DNA of 64,000 nt from Sequoia sempervirens (lineage: Eukaryota > Streptophyta > Pinopsida > Cupressales > Cupressaceae): positions 10,047,755 to 10,111,754 of the forward strand of contig VDFB02000001.1 of NCBI GenBank assembly GCA_007258455.2, given 5' to 3'. Of this stretch, positions 10,521 to 22,545 are shown piece after piece. Position 1 is the stretch's first letter. Each line of letters opens with the position of its first letter. Below the pieces are notes generated by a model that did no database searches, had not been told where the DNA came from, and was given only the letters and a program-made list of their open reading frames with translations. The translations under genes and the position numbers were made by a program.

Positions 10521-13500
10521 AAATCACTTAAAATAATTTTCATAAACAACCTTGAGTAATCTTCAATATCATAATAATGATGAAATCCTTACTGAATGTG
10601 GATGTTATTTTTGACATAATTTTTACTATTAAAGGGAAATCTCATGGTATAAAATGAGATGGTGACTTTCATCGAGGACCACTCAATATTAGTGCTTCAA
10701 AATATGACCTACATTTGTAGTGTGCTAGTCCAATGGGGAAGGAGATTCCTAATTTATTTATTTTTTCACCTCTTTCTCACCTCATCAATTTTTTGACACA
10801 CCTTAGTGAGGATAAATTTATCACTTGTACATATTTTGGCAATTTTTTTAGAAATCCATAAAATCCTCCAATGCTAATATAAGTGAATATTTAGAACTAA
10901 ATAAAGTAGCTGTCATACATATTAACCAATTGTATAACTTCCACAGATAGTCTCACTCCCATATCACCCTAAAGCTCAATAACAAGATGCATTGTGAAAG
11001 TGCCATTCACTTTCCTAAAAATATTATAACTACATTCTAATCGAAGTTGTGGGTAATGATCATAAATTTATGTTACATTGTCAAAGACACCTTTAGTAAC
11101 TAGTATAAACTAGGCTAGATCATACTAAAAATTCCATAGAAGAGATACAAGGACATACAAAATACCTATTTAGTTGGAATTCAATGATTTGATTGTGAAG
11201 TTTATCACTTATAATGATACCCCAATCAATGAATTGGTCTCCTACAATAATTACAAAAATAAATAGGTACATCCACTCTTCAAAATGATGAAAAATATTC
11301 ATTTCCAACTAGCCTATGCAACAACATAATTATATAAAAATGTCTTCTTTGAAATGGGATTTATGAAGAGTCTTCAAGAATTATGATTTCCCATTCTTTG
11401 AAACTACTAGCCAATGTTGTTCTATGGTGTTACATATGACACAAACTATTCTTTTTTGTATAATATTGGTATGCCATCATTGTGTCAATATCAACAAAGA
11501 CATCTCTAAGAGGTAGTATTAGAATAACCCTAATGGCTTCACCATCTAGTTGTTCTATTACCATATCATTCATCATTCTTATTTCTTTGGGCTAGGAATT
11601 ATAGTGTTCATGCTCTCCAAGGCTAGGTCGGTGCATTGCATTTCCCTTAGAAAACTTGTTTCTTGAAGGAATCCACTATCTACAACCTTCTAAGCAATGT
11701 GATTCCTATTGCATTCTTCCATCTATTTCTAGAAGTATTCAATATTTACATGTCCCAATTTGGTATCTCCTATCTCAATTAATGTGGACTCCAAGATTGA
11801 TAAATTCTCATACCTCATATATTTGTACTTGATTTTTACTAGGGTGAATTCACATAGGGAGAAAAATGTAAGATGATATCAATAAAATCCAAAGGAATTT
11901 TGTATTTTGGAAGGAAATAGTGTGAAGAGAAAATTTTCATGAAATTAGGCTATATGAAAGAAAATTGTCTCCTTGTGAAATACAAGAGAAAATGATAGAT
12001 TTGTGTACCTTTGAATGGAGGAAACATTCCTCTAAAGTCTCCTTGATGCATCCATCCATGAAGTCCTTATATCTTCATTGATCCATATATGAAGTCCTTC
12101 CTCTAACCCTTACAATGGTTGTGAATAAATTTTCAAGTTCTGATGGGGTTGTGACAACCTAGTCAAGATTCGAAATAGGTTTGGAAAAGAAACACCAAGT
12201 GCCAAAATACCATTGTAAAATTTTCTTCTTCATCTTCATCAAATTCCACAATTTATTTATGCTTCTATTGGAAAAAATATGAGGTTTAAATTATTTAATT
12301 ATTTATTGGTTATGAAGAACATGTTGAGCTCTGACGAGGTTGTGACAACCTTGTTGGGATCTAACAAAGGTTTTGAAACCAACATAGATCTACAATGCCA
12401 CTTTCAAAAGTGTTATATTTCATATTTAAAAAATTTAGAAAGCTTTATCAATAATTAACACAAGTTCTAGAACCTAAGTTACAATAACCCAACACAAGCC
12501 TTTACTTTAAAAAATAAAGAGATTGTGAAAGGGTTGTCAAGCTTCAACAAGGTTATGTAAATATTGTTAAGACTTGATGGATTTGTGATAACCTTTTTAG
12601 GATCTGATGAGGTTGTGACAACCCCTTCGAGAGTTGACAAAAAGTTTTGAACCTTCTTATTTTACTAATTACTTAACATTTAGAGAAATTTTCAAGGGAA
12701 ACCCATCTCCAAAAAATGGAAATGATTGGGAAGGGTAAAAATACCGATGAAACTAGACTTAAGACAATATAGTAAAGAATTTTGTAGACTAAATTTTAAA
12801 ATAATTATTTGGGGATTTAAAAGATCACATCAAATATCAGGTACATGTGTTCCAACCAAAGTCTTTGTCCCAAGATATACTTATGGCAAGGAAAGTAGAG
12901 GATTTTGTTTTGGCCAATATAAAATAATATTTTATAAACATAAGAGATAGGAGCTCTCCTACACAATCATTGCCTCGGTCTACCAAATAGACTCCATAAC
13001 AAATAAAAGAGAAGAGAGCTTTTTTTTTATATAATAAACTAAAACTAACCATTATTCCAAACTCTATAACTAAAAATATTATTTTAAAATTATATAAAAA
13101 TAAAAACACACATACAGCATATTGGTAGTCTAGATGTTCTTTCTTTTGATGCTTAACATCTTTGAGAGAGGCTTAAGTACTCAATATATAGTATAATAGA
13201 AGTAGTTCATGTTAATTATTTGTAAATACCTAATGATGTAAATTTAGATAAAATAATTACAATTAAATATATAATTTCATAATCATACTTGTGTTAGAGA
13301 CATTGATGATGAGATAGCAACAATAACATCAACATCTAATTTTTCCCATTTATCAGGAGGTTTGACAACTAAACTCATCAACTAAACAAAGAATAATAGA
13401 TTTATCTGCCCCAGGAAACTATAGTACACATAAAAAATAACATTAAATTTTGTAGAATAAATATTCAAAATGTGTTACAATGTACCTCAACAGATCTAAT

Positions 13501-16040
13501 ATAAAATTTACGACTATTAAGAGGCATGTTCAATTACAGTGTAATGCTCGCCTATTCAACAAACATATATTGAAAAATTACCTTTAACATAAATAGGATT
13601 GTAAAAATTGTTGGTGGAGAGGTATATGTCATATGGTCACCTAGTGAGACTAGACCCTGAAATATATAAAAATGCATATTTAAATTTAAATATTCAATTA
13701 AAAATTAATTTACATGTTAAAATTTGAAGTAGAAATATTAAATATAAATAATTTATATTAAAATACCTCTACATGGTTACCTAATAAATTTCTTACTTGA
13801 TCATTATTGATTTCCATATTATATGATTCACCACCTTCTAATGCTTAATCATCTTGTAAGCTCCTAGTACATGTACAATGATACTCATTGAAAGTGACAC
13901 CCTTTGCACCTTGCAAATCACAATCTCCTCCAAAGCATACATGATAGCAACTATAGTATAAGTGGTAGCTCACATTAGTAGAAATAGATGGTCTTGCTAC
14001 ATGATCATTTATTGAAACATAAAATTGGTACATTTATGTGCAAGCTTATAAAGGTGTATATGAGGCTATCAATTGCATGGATTTTTTGCAACTCCATAGT
14101 CTCCAAGTAATAACTATAGCACTATCACGTGGTGAATAGATTTTTGTGCTAGTGGTCTTCATTGTCAATTTACTACCTGATGAGCTTCCACTCTATCTTG
14201 GGAAAAGCCTTTGGCCTCTACCTTAAAACTTCCTCATATCAAAATAATTGAGAATTTCATGAAGGATAAACTCATATTATTTTTTTCTCACAAAATATAG
14301 AGGCACCTCGTAGTTATTACAAGAAGGTTGGTCAAAGACCATAACCACCTATCCAGAAAATTATTTTTATATCACCAAGATTGCACCAATCGATAAAGAA
14401 TCTCTTTAAAGCCACAACAATAGGTGCATTAGTTTTGGGGTCAGTAAAAAGAGTTATAACTTGGCCTTTTGTTATATTTTTTAATTTCCTCTTGATCATA
14501 TGATACCTTTTTTGTATAAAATTAGTGACATGCATCTCTATAAATTTTTCATTGATATATTTGACTCATCATTGAATCAACTTATTTCATCAATGCTTCC
14601 AATAATGAAGTGAGTGATGTAGGGTGGTGGTTTGTTAAGGATGTCTTTAATGTTGAAACTAATTGTATCATTTTAATTTTATTTTGTTCTAAATTTCCTC
14701 ATAATGCTTCTTGAATTTTTCTAGGATTTTTTGAAAGTGTTAGAGAAGATTCAAGTGATGGGGTTCTCTTCAAGAATTTCTTCATCTAAATTAAGTGCTA
14801 GGTTAGGGTTTTCAAGGAGTTGGTAAGAAATAAATTAAAACTAAATTTTAAAATATTAAAATTTATAAACAAATATTCACTACTTACTTCTGCTATAATG
14901 TGACATTGGAAAATATGGGCAAAGTTTGGAAATGCAGTGAAATTTGCAAGATCACTCATGTTTTGATGGCTTTGCAACAATCAATTTTGTGAATTTTGGT
15001 TGTTTAAAAAATGTGTTGTGGTAGCTTTTTTCTTTTCTTTTCTTTATAGAACTCATAATGCAAGTGCATTATATAACACATTCACATTATGTGTAACATA
15101 ATTGTGTTTTGGTCAAAATAATTGACTTGCCCACTTTTTTGTCCCTCAATTTGGTGCACTCACCCATTACGGAGCCATAAATTGATAGGAAATTCCATAA
15201 AATACTAATGCAATATTGGAAACCAACACTATATACTATTAATGTGCAATATTGAAAAATAGAGATAATATTTACATTATAGAACTTTAGTTCAAAGCTC
15301 ATCTTACTTAATCTAAAATTAGTTTTTTAAATTGTCACATATTTTCATTAATTGTCTCTTTAAATTTACATAAAAGTAACATGACTTAACATAATGTATA
15401 ATAATTTATCTTTTAAAATCCTTGTGCTACATATAATTATCATCATATCAAAGATATTCTAAGGATTGAATTAAATCAGAAAATTAAAAGAGAAGCCATC
15501 TTAATATTCTTTCATTTGTCATTCACCTTTTGTCTTTTGAGTGTAGATTTCTCCTCCACTTGGGAGGCATGTGTGCTTCGTTTGATATTATGTTGCCAGG
15601 TCGTTTGGGAGTCTCTATATGCCATATGTCTGCAATATGACCCAGTCGTAATGGTTTTGGTTGTGTTCTTTTTGTAATGACATGCATAGATTTAGCTATG
15701 GGAATTAATTATATTATTCGTTGAATTTCAATGCCGTAATGGACGGCAATCTCAGATCAGATGATACTTCAAAAAAATAAAAAATAAAAACGAGGAATGA
15801 ATTTGCCAAAAAAATTGGGCACCTCATTGCTACGGAAATTTCTTAAAATTTGAGAAATGAATTTATTAAAATCAATATTATGGTTTCTACTCTCAAGATC
15901 GTAATGAATAGGAATCTTGAATGGATTGGGTAATGCAAAAGGATATTTGTATGTTAGAGTTTTACACAGTGTGTGACTGTAATGGTAAAATTTGTATGTT
16001 TATGTAATTTTCTAATTTAGCTTTATGTTTATTTTCAGGT
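10521..16040. other. AT-rich intergenic region upstream of the P450
   Basis: Only short, unconvincing open frames are present. Minus-strand stretches at about 11120-11900 and 13845-14535 read short protein-like segments, for example CFGGDCDLQGAKG and ITLFTDPKTNAPIVVALKRF, that I cannot assign to a family. Both are followed by stops, so they may be old coding fragments of transposons or lost genes. The last 500 bp before 16040 presumably hold the P450 promoter. Confidence 0.5.
12130..12640. repeat. Dispersed short repeat with GGTTGT-n-ACAACC palindrome
   Basis: The phrase GAGGTTGTGACAACC or a close variant recurs at about 12146, 12343 and 12611, with a weaker copy near 12575. Each is followed by a TTGGGATCTGA- or TCAAGATTCGA-like tail. 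GGTTGT and ACAACC form an inverted repeat around one central base. The purpose is unknown. Confidence 0.5.
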
Positions 16041-16048
16041 TATATATA
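16041..16048 (+). promoter_or_regulatory. TATA box of the P450 gene
   Basis: The sequence TATATATA (context aggtTATATATAgag) lies 88 bp before the ATG. This would place transcription start near 16070-16075 and give a 5' leader of roughly 55 nt. Confidence 0.6.
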
Positions 16049-16128
16049 GAGTGATCAAAGGTTTCTGGCAATAAAATTGTGTACACTGGAAAACAAAACG
16101 AACTAAGATCTCCTTGTTTACAGTTAGT

Positions 16129-17733
16129 ATGGACACTCCACCGCTTTCTTTGTATTCTGTGCTCCTTACCGCTGGTTCACTGTTATTATTTTTCTTTCTA
16201 TGGAGGAGGCAGAGTAGGACAAGGCATCCTCTTCCCCCCGGACCTCCTGCTTGGCCTATTGTGGGAAACCTCTTTCAGCTGGGAAGAAGACCGCACGAGT
16301 CTTTCTATGCCCTCTCTCAGCAATACGGTCCATTGATGGCTCTCCGTCTGGGCATGAAAACAACAGTGGTGGTCTCCTCACCGGCCATGGCCAAGGACCT
16401 CCTCAAAACACACGACCACCTCCTTGCTGGGCGGCCGGTGATCGAAGCAGTCAAGTGCCTTTCCCATCACAAGTGCTCGCTAGTTTGCGGTGAATACGGT
16501 CCTTACTGGCGCAATCTCCGACGCATTTCAACTGTTGAGCTTTTCAGCCCCAAAAGACTCGAAGCTCTGCAACACCTCAGAAGAGATCAAGTATTTCGGA
16601 CGACTCGACTCATTTTCGAGGACAAGGGAAAGGTTGTGGATATCGGGCGAACGGTGTTCTGCACGTCTCTCAATTTAGTAAGCAACATGATCTTCAGCAC
16701 AAGCGTCTTCGATCCGCACAATCCAGCTTCTGCGGGGCTCAAAGCTACTGTCAGGGAAATAATGAAGCTCTGCGGAATACCCAATTTAGTCGACTTTTTC
16801 CCGTTTCTCCGGTTCCTCGACCCGCAGGGTGTGTCCCGGGAGACGACCAAGCATTTGCAGGCCATGTATGACTTTTCCGAGGTGCTCATACAGAAAAGGC
16901 TTGCCGCCACAAGCCAAAGCGTTGAGCGTAACGACTCCGAGAAGGATTTTCTGGATGTTCTGCTGGATTCCAGAAGTGAAGATTTCACTTTCGCTGCTAT
17001 TCGAGCCTTGATAGTTGTGAGTGCTGAAAACATTAAAAAAATTGAAGGTTTGTACATCTCTGATATTTTCCCGATATCTAACTGTGCTCTCTGGTTTCAG
17101 GAATTATTTCTTGCCGGTACTGAAACGACGACTACGACAATAGAATGGGCCATGTCAGAATTCATTCACAATCCAGAGAAATTAAACAAAGTCCGACAAG
17201 AACTGGATGAAGTTGTTGGTTGCAACCGAAGAGTGGAAGAATCCGACTTAGATCATCTGCCTTATCTCCATGCAGCCGTGAAAGAAACATTCCGCTTGCA
17301 CCCGCCGAGTCCTCTGCTGCTACCCCGCAAAGCCGGAAGCTCGTTCGAGATCGGGGGATTCGTGATACCCAAAGAGAGCCAGGTGATGGTGAATGTTTGG
17401 GCCATTGGGAGGGATCCTTCGATTTGGAAGACTCCTTCGGAATTTATGCCCGAGAGATTTTTGGAGGGCGAGAGGAGAAAGATAGAATACAGTGGACAAA
17501 ACTTTGAGCTAATTCCATTTGGAGCGGGGAGAAGAATTTGTCCGGGGCTTCCATTGGCGAGCCGTATGATTCATTTGGTTTTGGCTTCTTTACTTCATTC
17601 GTTTGAGTGGATACTTCCGGATGGGATGAGTTGTGAAGAGATGGACATGGCCGACGAGTTTGGACTTGCTTTAAAGAAGGCTACAGATTTACTGGCAATC
17701 CCCTTACCCCGTCTCCCACATCATATTTACTAG
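16129..17733 (+). CDS. Cytochrome P450 monooxygenase, CYP76-like (CYP71 clan)
   Basis: Haem-thiolate oxygenase, expected to be anchored in the ER and fed electrons by P450 reductase. Spliced length is 506 residues (exons 16129-17016 and 17101-17733), typical for the family. Residues 6-25 form a hydrophobic anchor, then a basic run and the proline-rich hinge PLPPGPP at 34-40. Helix C has WRNLRR (127-132), helix I AGTETTTT (301-308), the ExxR pair E358/R361 in KETFRLHPP, PERF at 413-416, and the haem loop FGAGRRICPG with Cys443. The C-terminal pattern (PLASRMIHLVLASLLHSFEW and DMADEFGLALKKA) resembles CYP76. The ATG at 16129 has a good context (agtATGg); an upstream in-frame TTG is not needed. 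The intron is at the conserved A-type position before helix I. Known CYP76 members often oxidise monoterpenoids, but this substrate is unknown. All key residues are present and no break is seen. Confidence 0.93.
   Translation: MDTPPLSLYSVLLTAGSLLLFFFLWRRQSRTRHPLPPGPPAWPIVGNLFQLGRRPHESFYALSQQYGPLMALRLGMKTTVVVSSPAMAKDLLKTHDHLLAGRPVIEAVKCLSHHKCSLVCGEYGPYWRNLRRISTVELFSPKRLEALQHLRRDQVFRTTRLIFEDKGKVVDIGRTVFCTSLNLVSNMIFSTSVFDPHNPASAGLKATVREIMKLCGIPNLVDFFPFLRFLDPQGVSRETTKHLQAMYDFSEVLIQKRLAATSQSVERNDSEKDFLDVLLDSRSEDFTFAAIRALIVVSAENIKKIEGLYISDIFPISNCALWFQELFLAGTETTTTTIEWAMSEFIHNPEKLNKVRQELDEVVGCNRRVEESDLDHLPYLHAAVKETFRLHPPSPLLLPRKAGSSFEIGGFVIPKESQVMVNVWAIGRDPSIWKTPSEFMPERFLEGERRKIEYSGQNFELIPFGAGRRICPGLPLASRMIHLVLASLLHSFEWILPDGMSCEEMDMADEFGLALKKATDLLAIPLPRLPHHIY
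17017..17100 (+). other. P450 intron, phase 0, 84 bp
   Basis: Donor GTGAGT, branch-like CTAAC at 17078-17082 and acceptor GGTTTCAG. Removal joins ALIV to ELFLAGTETT, the standard sequence leading into helix I. The intron is a multiple of three and has no in-frame stop, so an unspliced transcript would encode 28 extra residues and a 534-residue protein. Confidence 0.9.
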
Positions 17734-19425
17734 CGATCCCAACATGTATTGCATGTATGAATTGTAGACTCTGCATTTTCATGGTTGCCATTCCTTCACG
17801 TCATTTTCTTTGGTTTTGTCATGCATAATATAATTTTTTTGTTGAAAGAAAGAAAGAAGACTAGAACTTTGTTAATTTTTTGGAAGTAAGAATGTATCTT
17901 TTATTCAAGTCCTCAAATAAAAGGAAGGAGTTCATCTAATCGTTGATTACTGAAATTTGACTGGTCTCTCTCTAGAGGTCGAGCAAGGGCCCATTCCAAC
18001 CAATGCATGGGGACTGGTATTTCTTAAGTATTAGAATATTTATTCAAAATAGAATTCCTATTGTAATCTAGAATTTCATTAGATTGAGTTATTTTCAACA
18101 ATAGTTATTTCCTGGATAGCAATTAGTGATTTCATTGGATTAAGTTATTTTTAGCAATAGTTATTTTTTGTTATAATTTGTGATTTTGTTAAATTGAATT
18201 ATGTTTAGCAATAATTTGAAGGGATGAATAGATATTTAGTCAATTACAATTAGTCCATTTTCTTTCAAGTAATTAGGAGTAGAATTCATGTTTAATAATG
18301 AAAATTGAAGTTTTTTAAGAGAACCATGCTAGTTGGAAGTTTGCTACAAATTACCATGGACATACCTCAAATTTCACAATTAGACACATTAATCTATTCG
18401 AATGCAAGGTTTGCATGACCCTTGTCATGCCCATGATAATTATCCAACCTAAGAAACACTAAATGAACATTCCCTTCTCAAGAGTTACCTAAGTGTGTAC
18501 TCTTGTGTTTTCTATCTCTCCCTCATATGGTTAAGTTGCCTAAACTACTAAATGTTTCTAAGTTTGAGTATTTGGGAGGCCCTCTCAATGTTTGTTAATA
18601 GATGGGAGTGGTTACAAAACCTTCATCATCTCCTAACACCTAGTTCTAAACTTGGGATAAATCGTAGACAAATTCTAAGTGTTCATCAACACTTTTAGGG
18701 GTTCTAGAACCCCTATTAGCTCTTGGTAGCTAGTTCTGAACTAAGAGTGATATGTCAATAGGATTTAAGTGTAATTATTTTTGACACTTTTATGTGGTTC
18801 TTAACCCTGAACTACAAGGTTTGACATACATTTCAAATCGTTATAGTATGATTTTTAATATTTTTTGATGAATGAGGCTTGGTTTTGAACTTATTCACAA
18901 GGCTTGATGTAATTTTAGGAATTTAGTAACATTTTGATAGAGAAGGGAAAGATAAGGACAAAGGAAGGAAGGAAAGGTAGCGCTCATAAAAAAATTCAAT
19001 ATAATTTAAAACCTTCAGGCGCAGATGGAACAAGGAAACAAAAAATGGAAATATATTCTAAGGAATATGTTACAGGGTTCAAAGTTTCAAGAACCTCTTG
19101 AATCTCTAACAAGTTCAAAGCTCCTCAAATTCTTCAAGACAATGAAGGTTAAATAAATAGTAATGCATAGAGGTACAGTAACAATTTTTTTGCTTCCTAA
19201 CCTTGCCAAACTTCTGACAAGTTCATTACATAGCTAAAGCCATGACTTGATTTGAAGTGGAATTTGTTCCTCATTTTCATTTATGCTCCCACCTTTCTCT
19301 ATGTTTTCACCACTAGACACAAAAACTTAGGTGAAACTCGAATCAAGGGAATGAGTCTTGAAGTCCTTGTCCCACTTGATGCCCCAACCCCCAATTACTC
19401 CTTCAACCCATTTCATTAAAATATT
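17734..19425. other. Intergenic region downstream of the P450
   Basis: Presumed 3' UTR with an AATATAAT-like element near 17827 and an AATAAA at about 17915. Beyond that the sequence is AT-rich with no coding signal on either strand. I recognise no repeat until element G begins. Confidence 0.5.
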
Positions 19426-22400
19426 TGTCCCTTTCCATTTTATTGAAGTAATTTTTCCTAAGTTTTCACTTTGCAAGTAAATAAACTATGTAACTAACCA
19501 TTGCAATAAAACATTTCTTTTCTTTATTGAGAAAAAATGAACATAGATGTCACAACATGATCAATATGGACTCCATTTCCAAAATAATAAATTTCTTCAC
19601 AAATTACAACATTCCAAGAATATATTCAGGTACATACATAGCTCAACTATGCTTCAAAGCAATAGATATAAATGGTTCATGATCCTCCTTTCAAATATTG
19701 GTCTTCTTGTCACCTACTAAGGAGGAGAAGCATCACTCAAGCACTTTTCTGCTAACCAAAGACTCATATGTGGTCCCTCACACATCTATCATTCGATAGA
19801 CAACCCTACTCTTCAACAAAGAGATTGGTAGAGTAACTAGGTAACAACAACCAATTGAGCTTAGTGTTGTGTCCTATGTGACTAGAACTTGTAAACCCAC
19901 AATCTAGGACTAGCATGCAAATAAATGGATCAAGGTGAATTGATAGTGGAGCCAAAGGAAATCACACTATTTTTTCCAAAGTGTTCTCACTTAGTACTTT
20001 GAGTGATATTCATCCTACTCACATACACTACTCAAGCTCGACTTGACTTTACACCACTATAATCTATGCATAGGTATTTCCTCTTATGGATAATCTTTAA
20101 CCCTAGAAACATCCTATTTCATTTCACACAAAATCTACGATATTTCTACTCACAAAGCATATAAACAAGTTCCCTCCCTTCAATGGACAATCAATTCTAG
20201 GAGTAACCCACTAGCTATCTAGTGTAATCAAATATCTTTAGCTATGGATAACCCTTAAGCTATCCTTGTTTAATCATATCTAGTATAACAATACCCATGA
20301 CAAACAATTCCTCCTATTATGGAGTAATTACAAACACTTTCATAGAAAAGCATAAACAACTTCTTTTTCCTTTCCAAAGAAAATGTTATGTTTCCCTAGT
20401 GCAAGCAAATTTAAGTAGGTCAAACAAAGCATTCAAAATCAAATCTTTCATAAACAAAGAAAAATAAAGGAAGATTATATACTCATGTGTGTAATTTTAT
20501 TAACCACTTGAATGACTTGATGCTCAACCTTCTATAGTAGCTTCCTAACTTCACTTTATCAACCCAAAGCAAGACTCCAACTCAAATAATGCAACACTCC
20601 CACAAAGTAGTTCTCAGTTTTCTCTAAATATCTCTCAACTCTCACAAAATAATGCAATAGAGTAAATTTGCAAAATGAGAAGTGCATCCCAAATGAGATC
20701 ACTAACCTCATTATTTATATAGAAAAAGGAGACATTGCATCCTACAAAAAAGGCATGCAAAATGACAACTTAATCCATGCAAGTCAAATCACTTCAATTA
20801 GCTTAAAAAGTGGCAACAAACTAAACAAAAACTTAACATAAGAAGCTACAGGTTGACCCATTTATTTAACAACAACAAGAATTATTCAATTGTGCTCATG
20901 TTAAAATAATGATAGTCGAATTGTATCCCAAAATGGACTTCTACAACAATTAGAACTTCATATTATGGCACCAAGTATGCAACAATCCTCCTATTACTTG
21001 GGTGCATCTTTACTCTTTGAAACAATCTTCATTCTATAGGCAACATTCTTTCTATGTCAACTTAGTCATAACTTTATTGAGTAACATAACATAAATGAGT
21101 CATTTTTCAAAGATGGTGTATTTATTTGGTGCTTTGGTTGATTCACATCTTGCTGTATGCATTTTCTATTCTCATGCATTTCACTTTATTTTGTAGTTGG
21201 TGTCAATCTCATCGCTCATTCAATTTTGAGTAATTTTTTGTTTAATAATTCCAAAATGCATTTCCATAGTATCGACTATGGATCACTATCCATATCAACC
21301 ATATTGTTGTGCTATACATAGCATGTAATTTGATCTTTATTCAATGTCAATATATATGTTATATTCGGCCTTTAAATGCTTTGTATATGTTATATACAAA
21401 TCGACCTCTAAGCATTACATATGTTAATAGATCTCCAAGAATGTATTTTTATATAAATATATACTCATATATGTACATATACATATATATATATGTATAT
21501 CAATAATATCACACATATATATGTATATGTATATATATGTTAATATATATATATATATATCTCATGTCAATAAAGTATGTCTACATTCAATATACAAATG
21601 AATATGAACAAGTTAACATTCTCATAGTAATAATAATTATATTGATTGTGTACATATATTGATACATTCGTATGGGCATGTCCATTTTCCAAACATACGT
21701 GTGTATCGATATATGTATATATCATATTTACATATATATACACATTTGATTGCACACCAAGCATATACACAATTACTAATGTGTTGATATGGAACAAACA
21801 TGTGATGTATTTATACATATACACATTCAATATGTTGTATTGTCCATTCGATAGGTCCATGCTCACAAGCAACTCATTCATAAGCGTGCATAGGTATGTC
21901 TACCTATGTACTCTCATGTATATGTTCCTTCATGTGTATGGACTATCATCAACATGCATATGTATACACATACATACATTCTATGTGTGTTCAACTCATC
22001 AATACAAGAAAAGTAATATAAGGAAGAACTTATAAGCTCTAATAGATAAACATCACCCAAGCATGCATTCAATAGTAATCAAGACCCTTACTAATGCAAA
22101 CACACATACTAAGGATGACTTACCAATTCCTAACACAATAACTTGACTCAACCATTCTATTGTGATTGTGTGTAAGCTCAAATAGGTTACATTACTGGTT
22201 ACCCGACCAAGATCTTCTCCTGAGTGATACATCCCCTTGTACCTGGAGGATTAAACATATACCTGCATCAACTAACACATTCCCACAATAGTCAGTTGTT
22301 CAAAAAAATATGCTTTCACATAATATATCTCCATAGTTAGAATATCTAATTCAATAACTATCCATTTCACATATATGCATTTCTTCACATATCATTAAAT

Positions 22401-22533
22401 GAAATCACATTCATTCATAAATCATTGAAAAAAAGTGCAAGCACATTTTATTCTCATTTAGAATTCAAATTACATTCACATTTACCCTACATACTAATAG
22501 TAAATAGTAAATACACAATTAGGGTGTAATACA
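19426..22533 (-). repeat. 3' LTR of element G, uninterrupted copy
   Basis: About 3.1 kb, colinear with 42715-42842, 49892-50812, 57773-58944 and 60586-61372. It preserves the unoccupied target sites of three insertions: GATGT near 19549, GATTA at 20473-20477 and ACACA at 21740-21744. An AT/TATG microsatellite-rich tract occupies 21470-21570. Short open frames at 21309-22035 are low-complexity artefacts. Confidence 0.85.
21440..21570. repeat. AT microsatellite tract in G LTR
   Basis: Runs of TATATA with interspersed TATG. The equivalent place in the right LTR (58790-58920) has an added (CA)n run at about 58853-58869, so the tract has changed since the LTRs were identical. Confidence 0.75.
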
Positions 22534-22545
22534 CTCTCTCCCTTG
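22534..22545 (-). other. Polypurine tract of element G
   Basis: Reading on the minus strand, AAGGGAGAGAG directly precedes the LTR start TGTATTACACCC. Confidence 0.7.

Noticed and set aside
13845..14535. Possible exons of a host gene on the minus strand
   Set aside because: Short Cys-containing and basic segments look protein-like but do not connect by plausible splice sites, and I cannot name a family; kept only as a note in the intergenic entry.
16114..16128. Upstream TTG as P450 start
   Set aside because: A non-ATG start is not needed. The ATG at 16129 has good context and leads directly into the membrane anchor.
16587..17057. 156-residue minus-strand frame
   Set aside because: It is the antisense shadow of the P450 coding region.
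21309..22035. Tyr/Ile/Thr-rich frames
   Set aside because: They are low-complexity translations of the TATA/CATA-rich part of the G LTR; the right LTR copy gives different frames.
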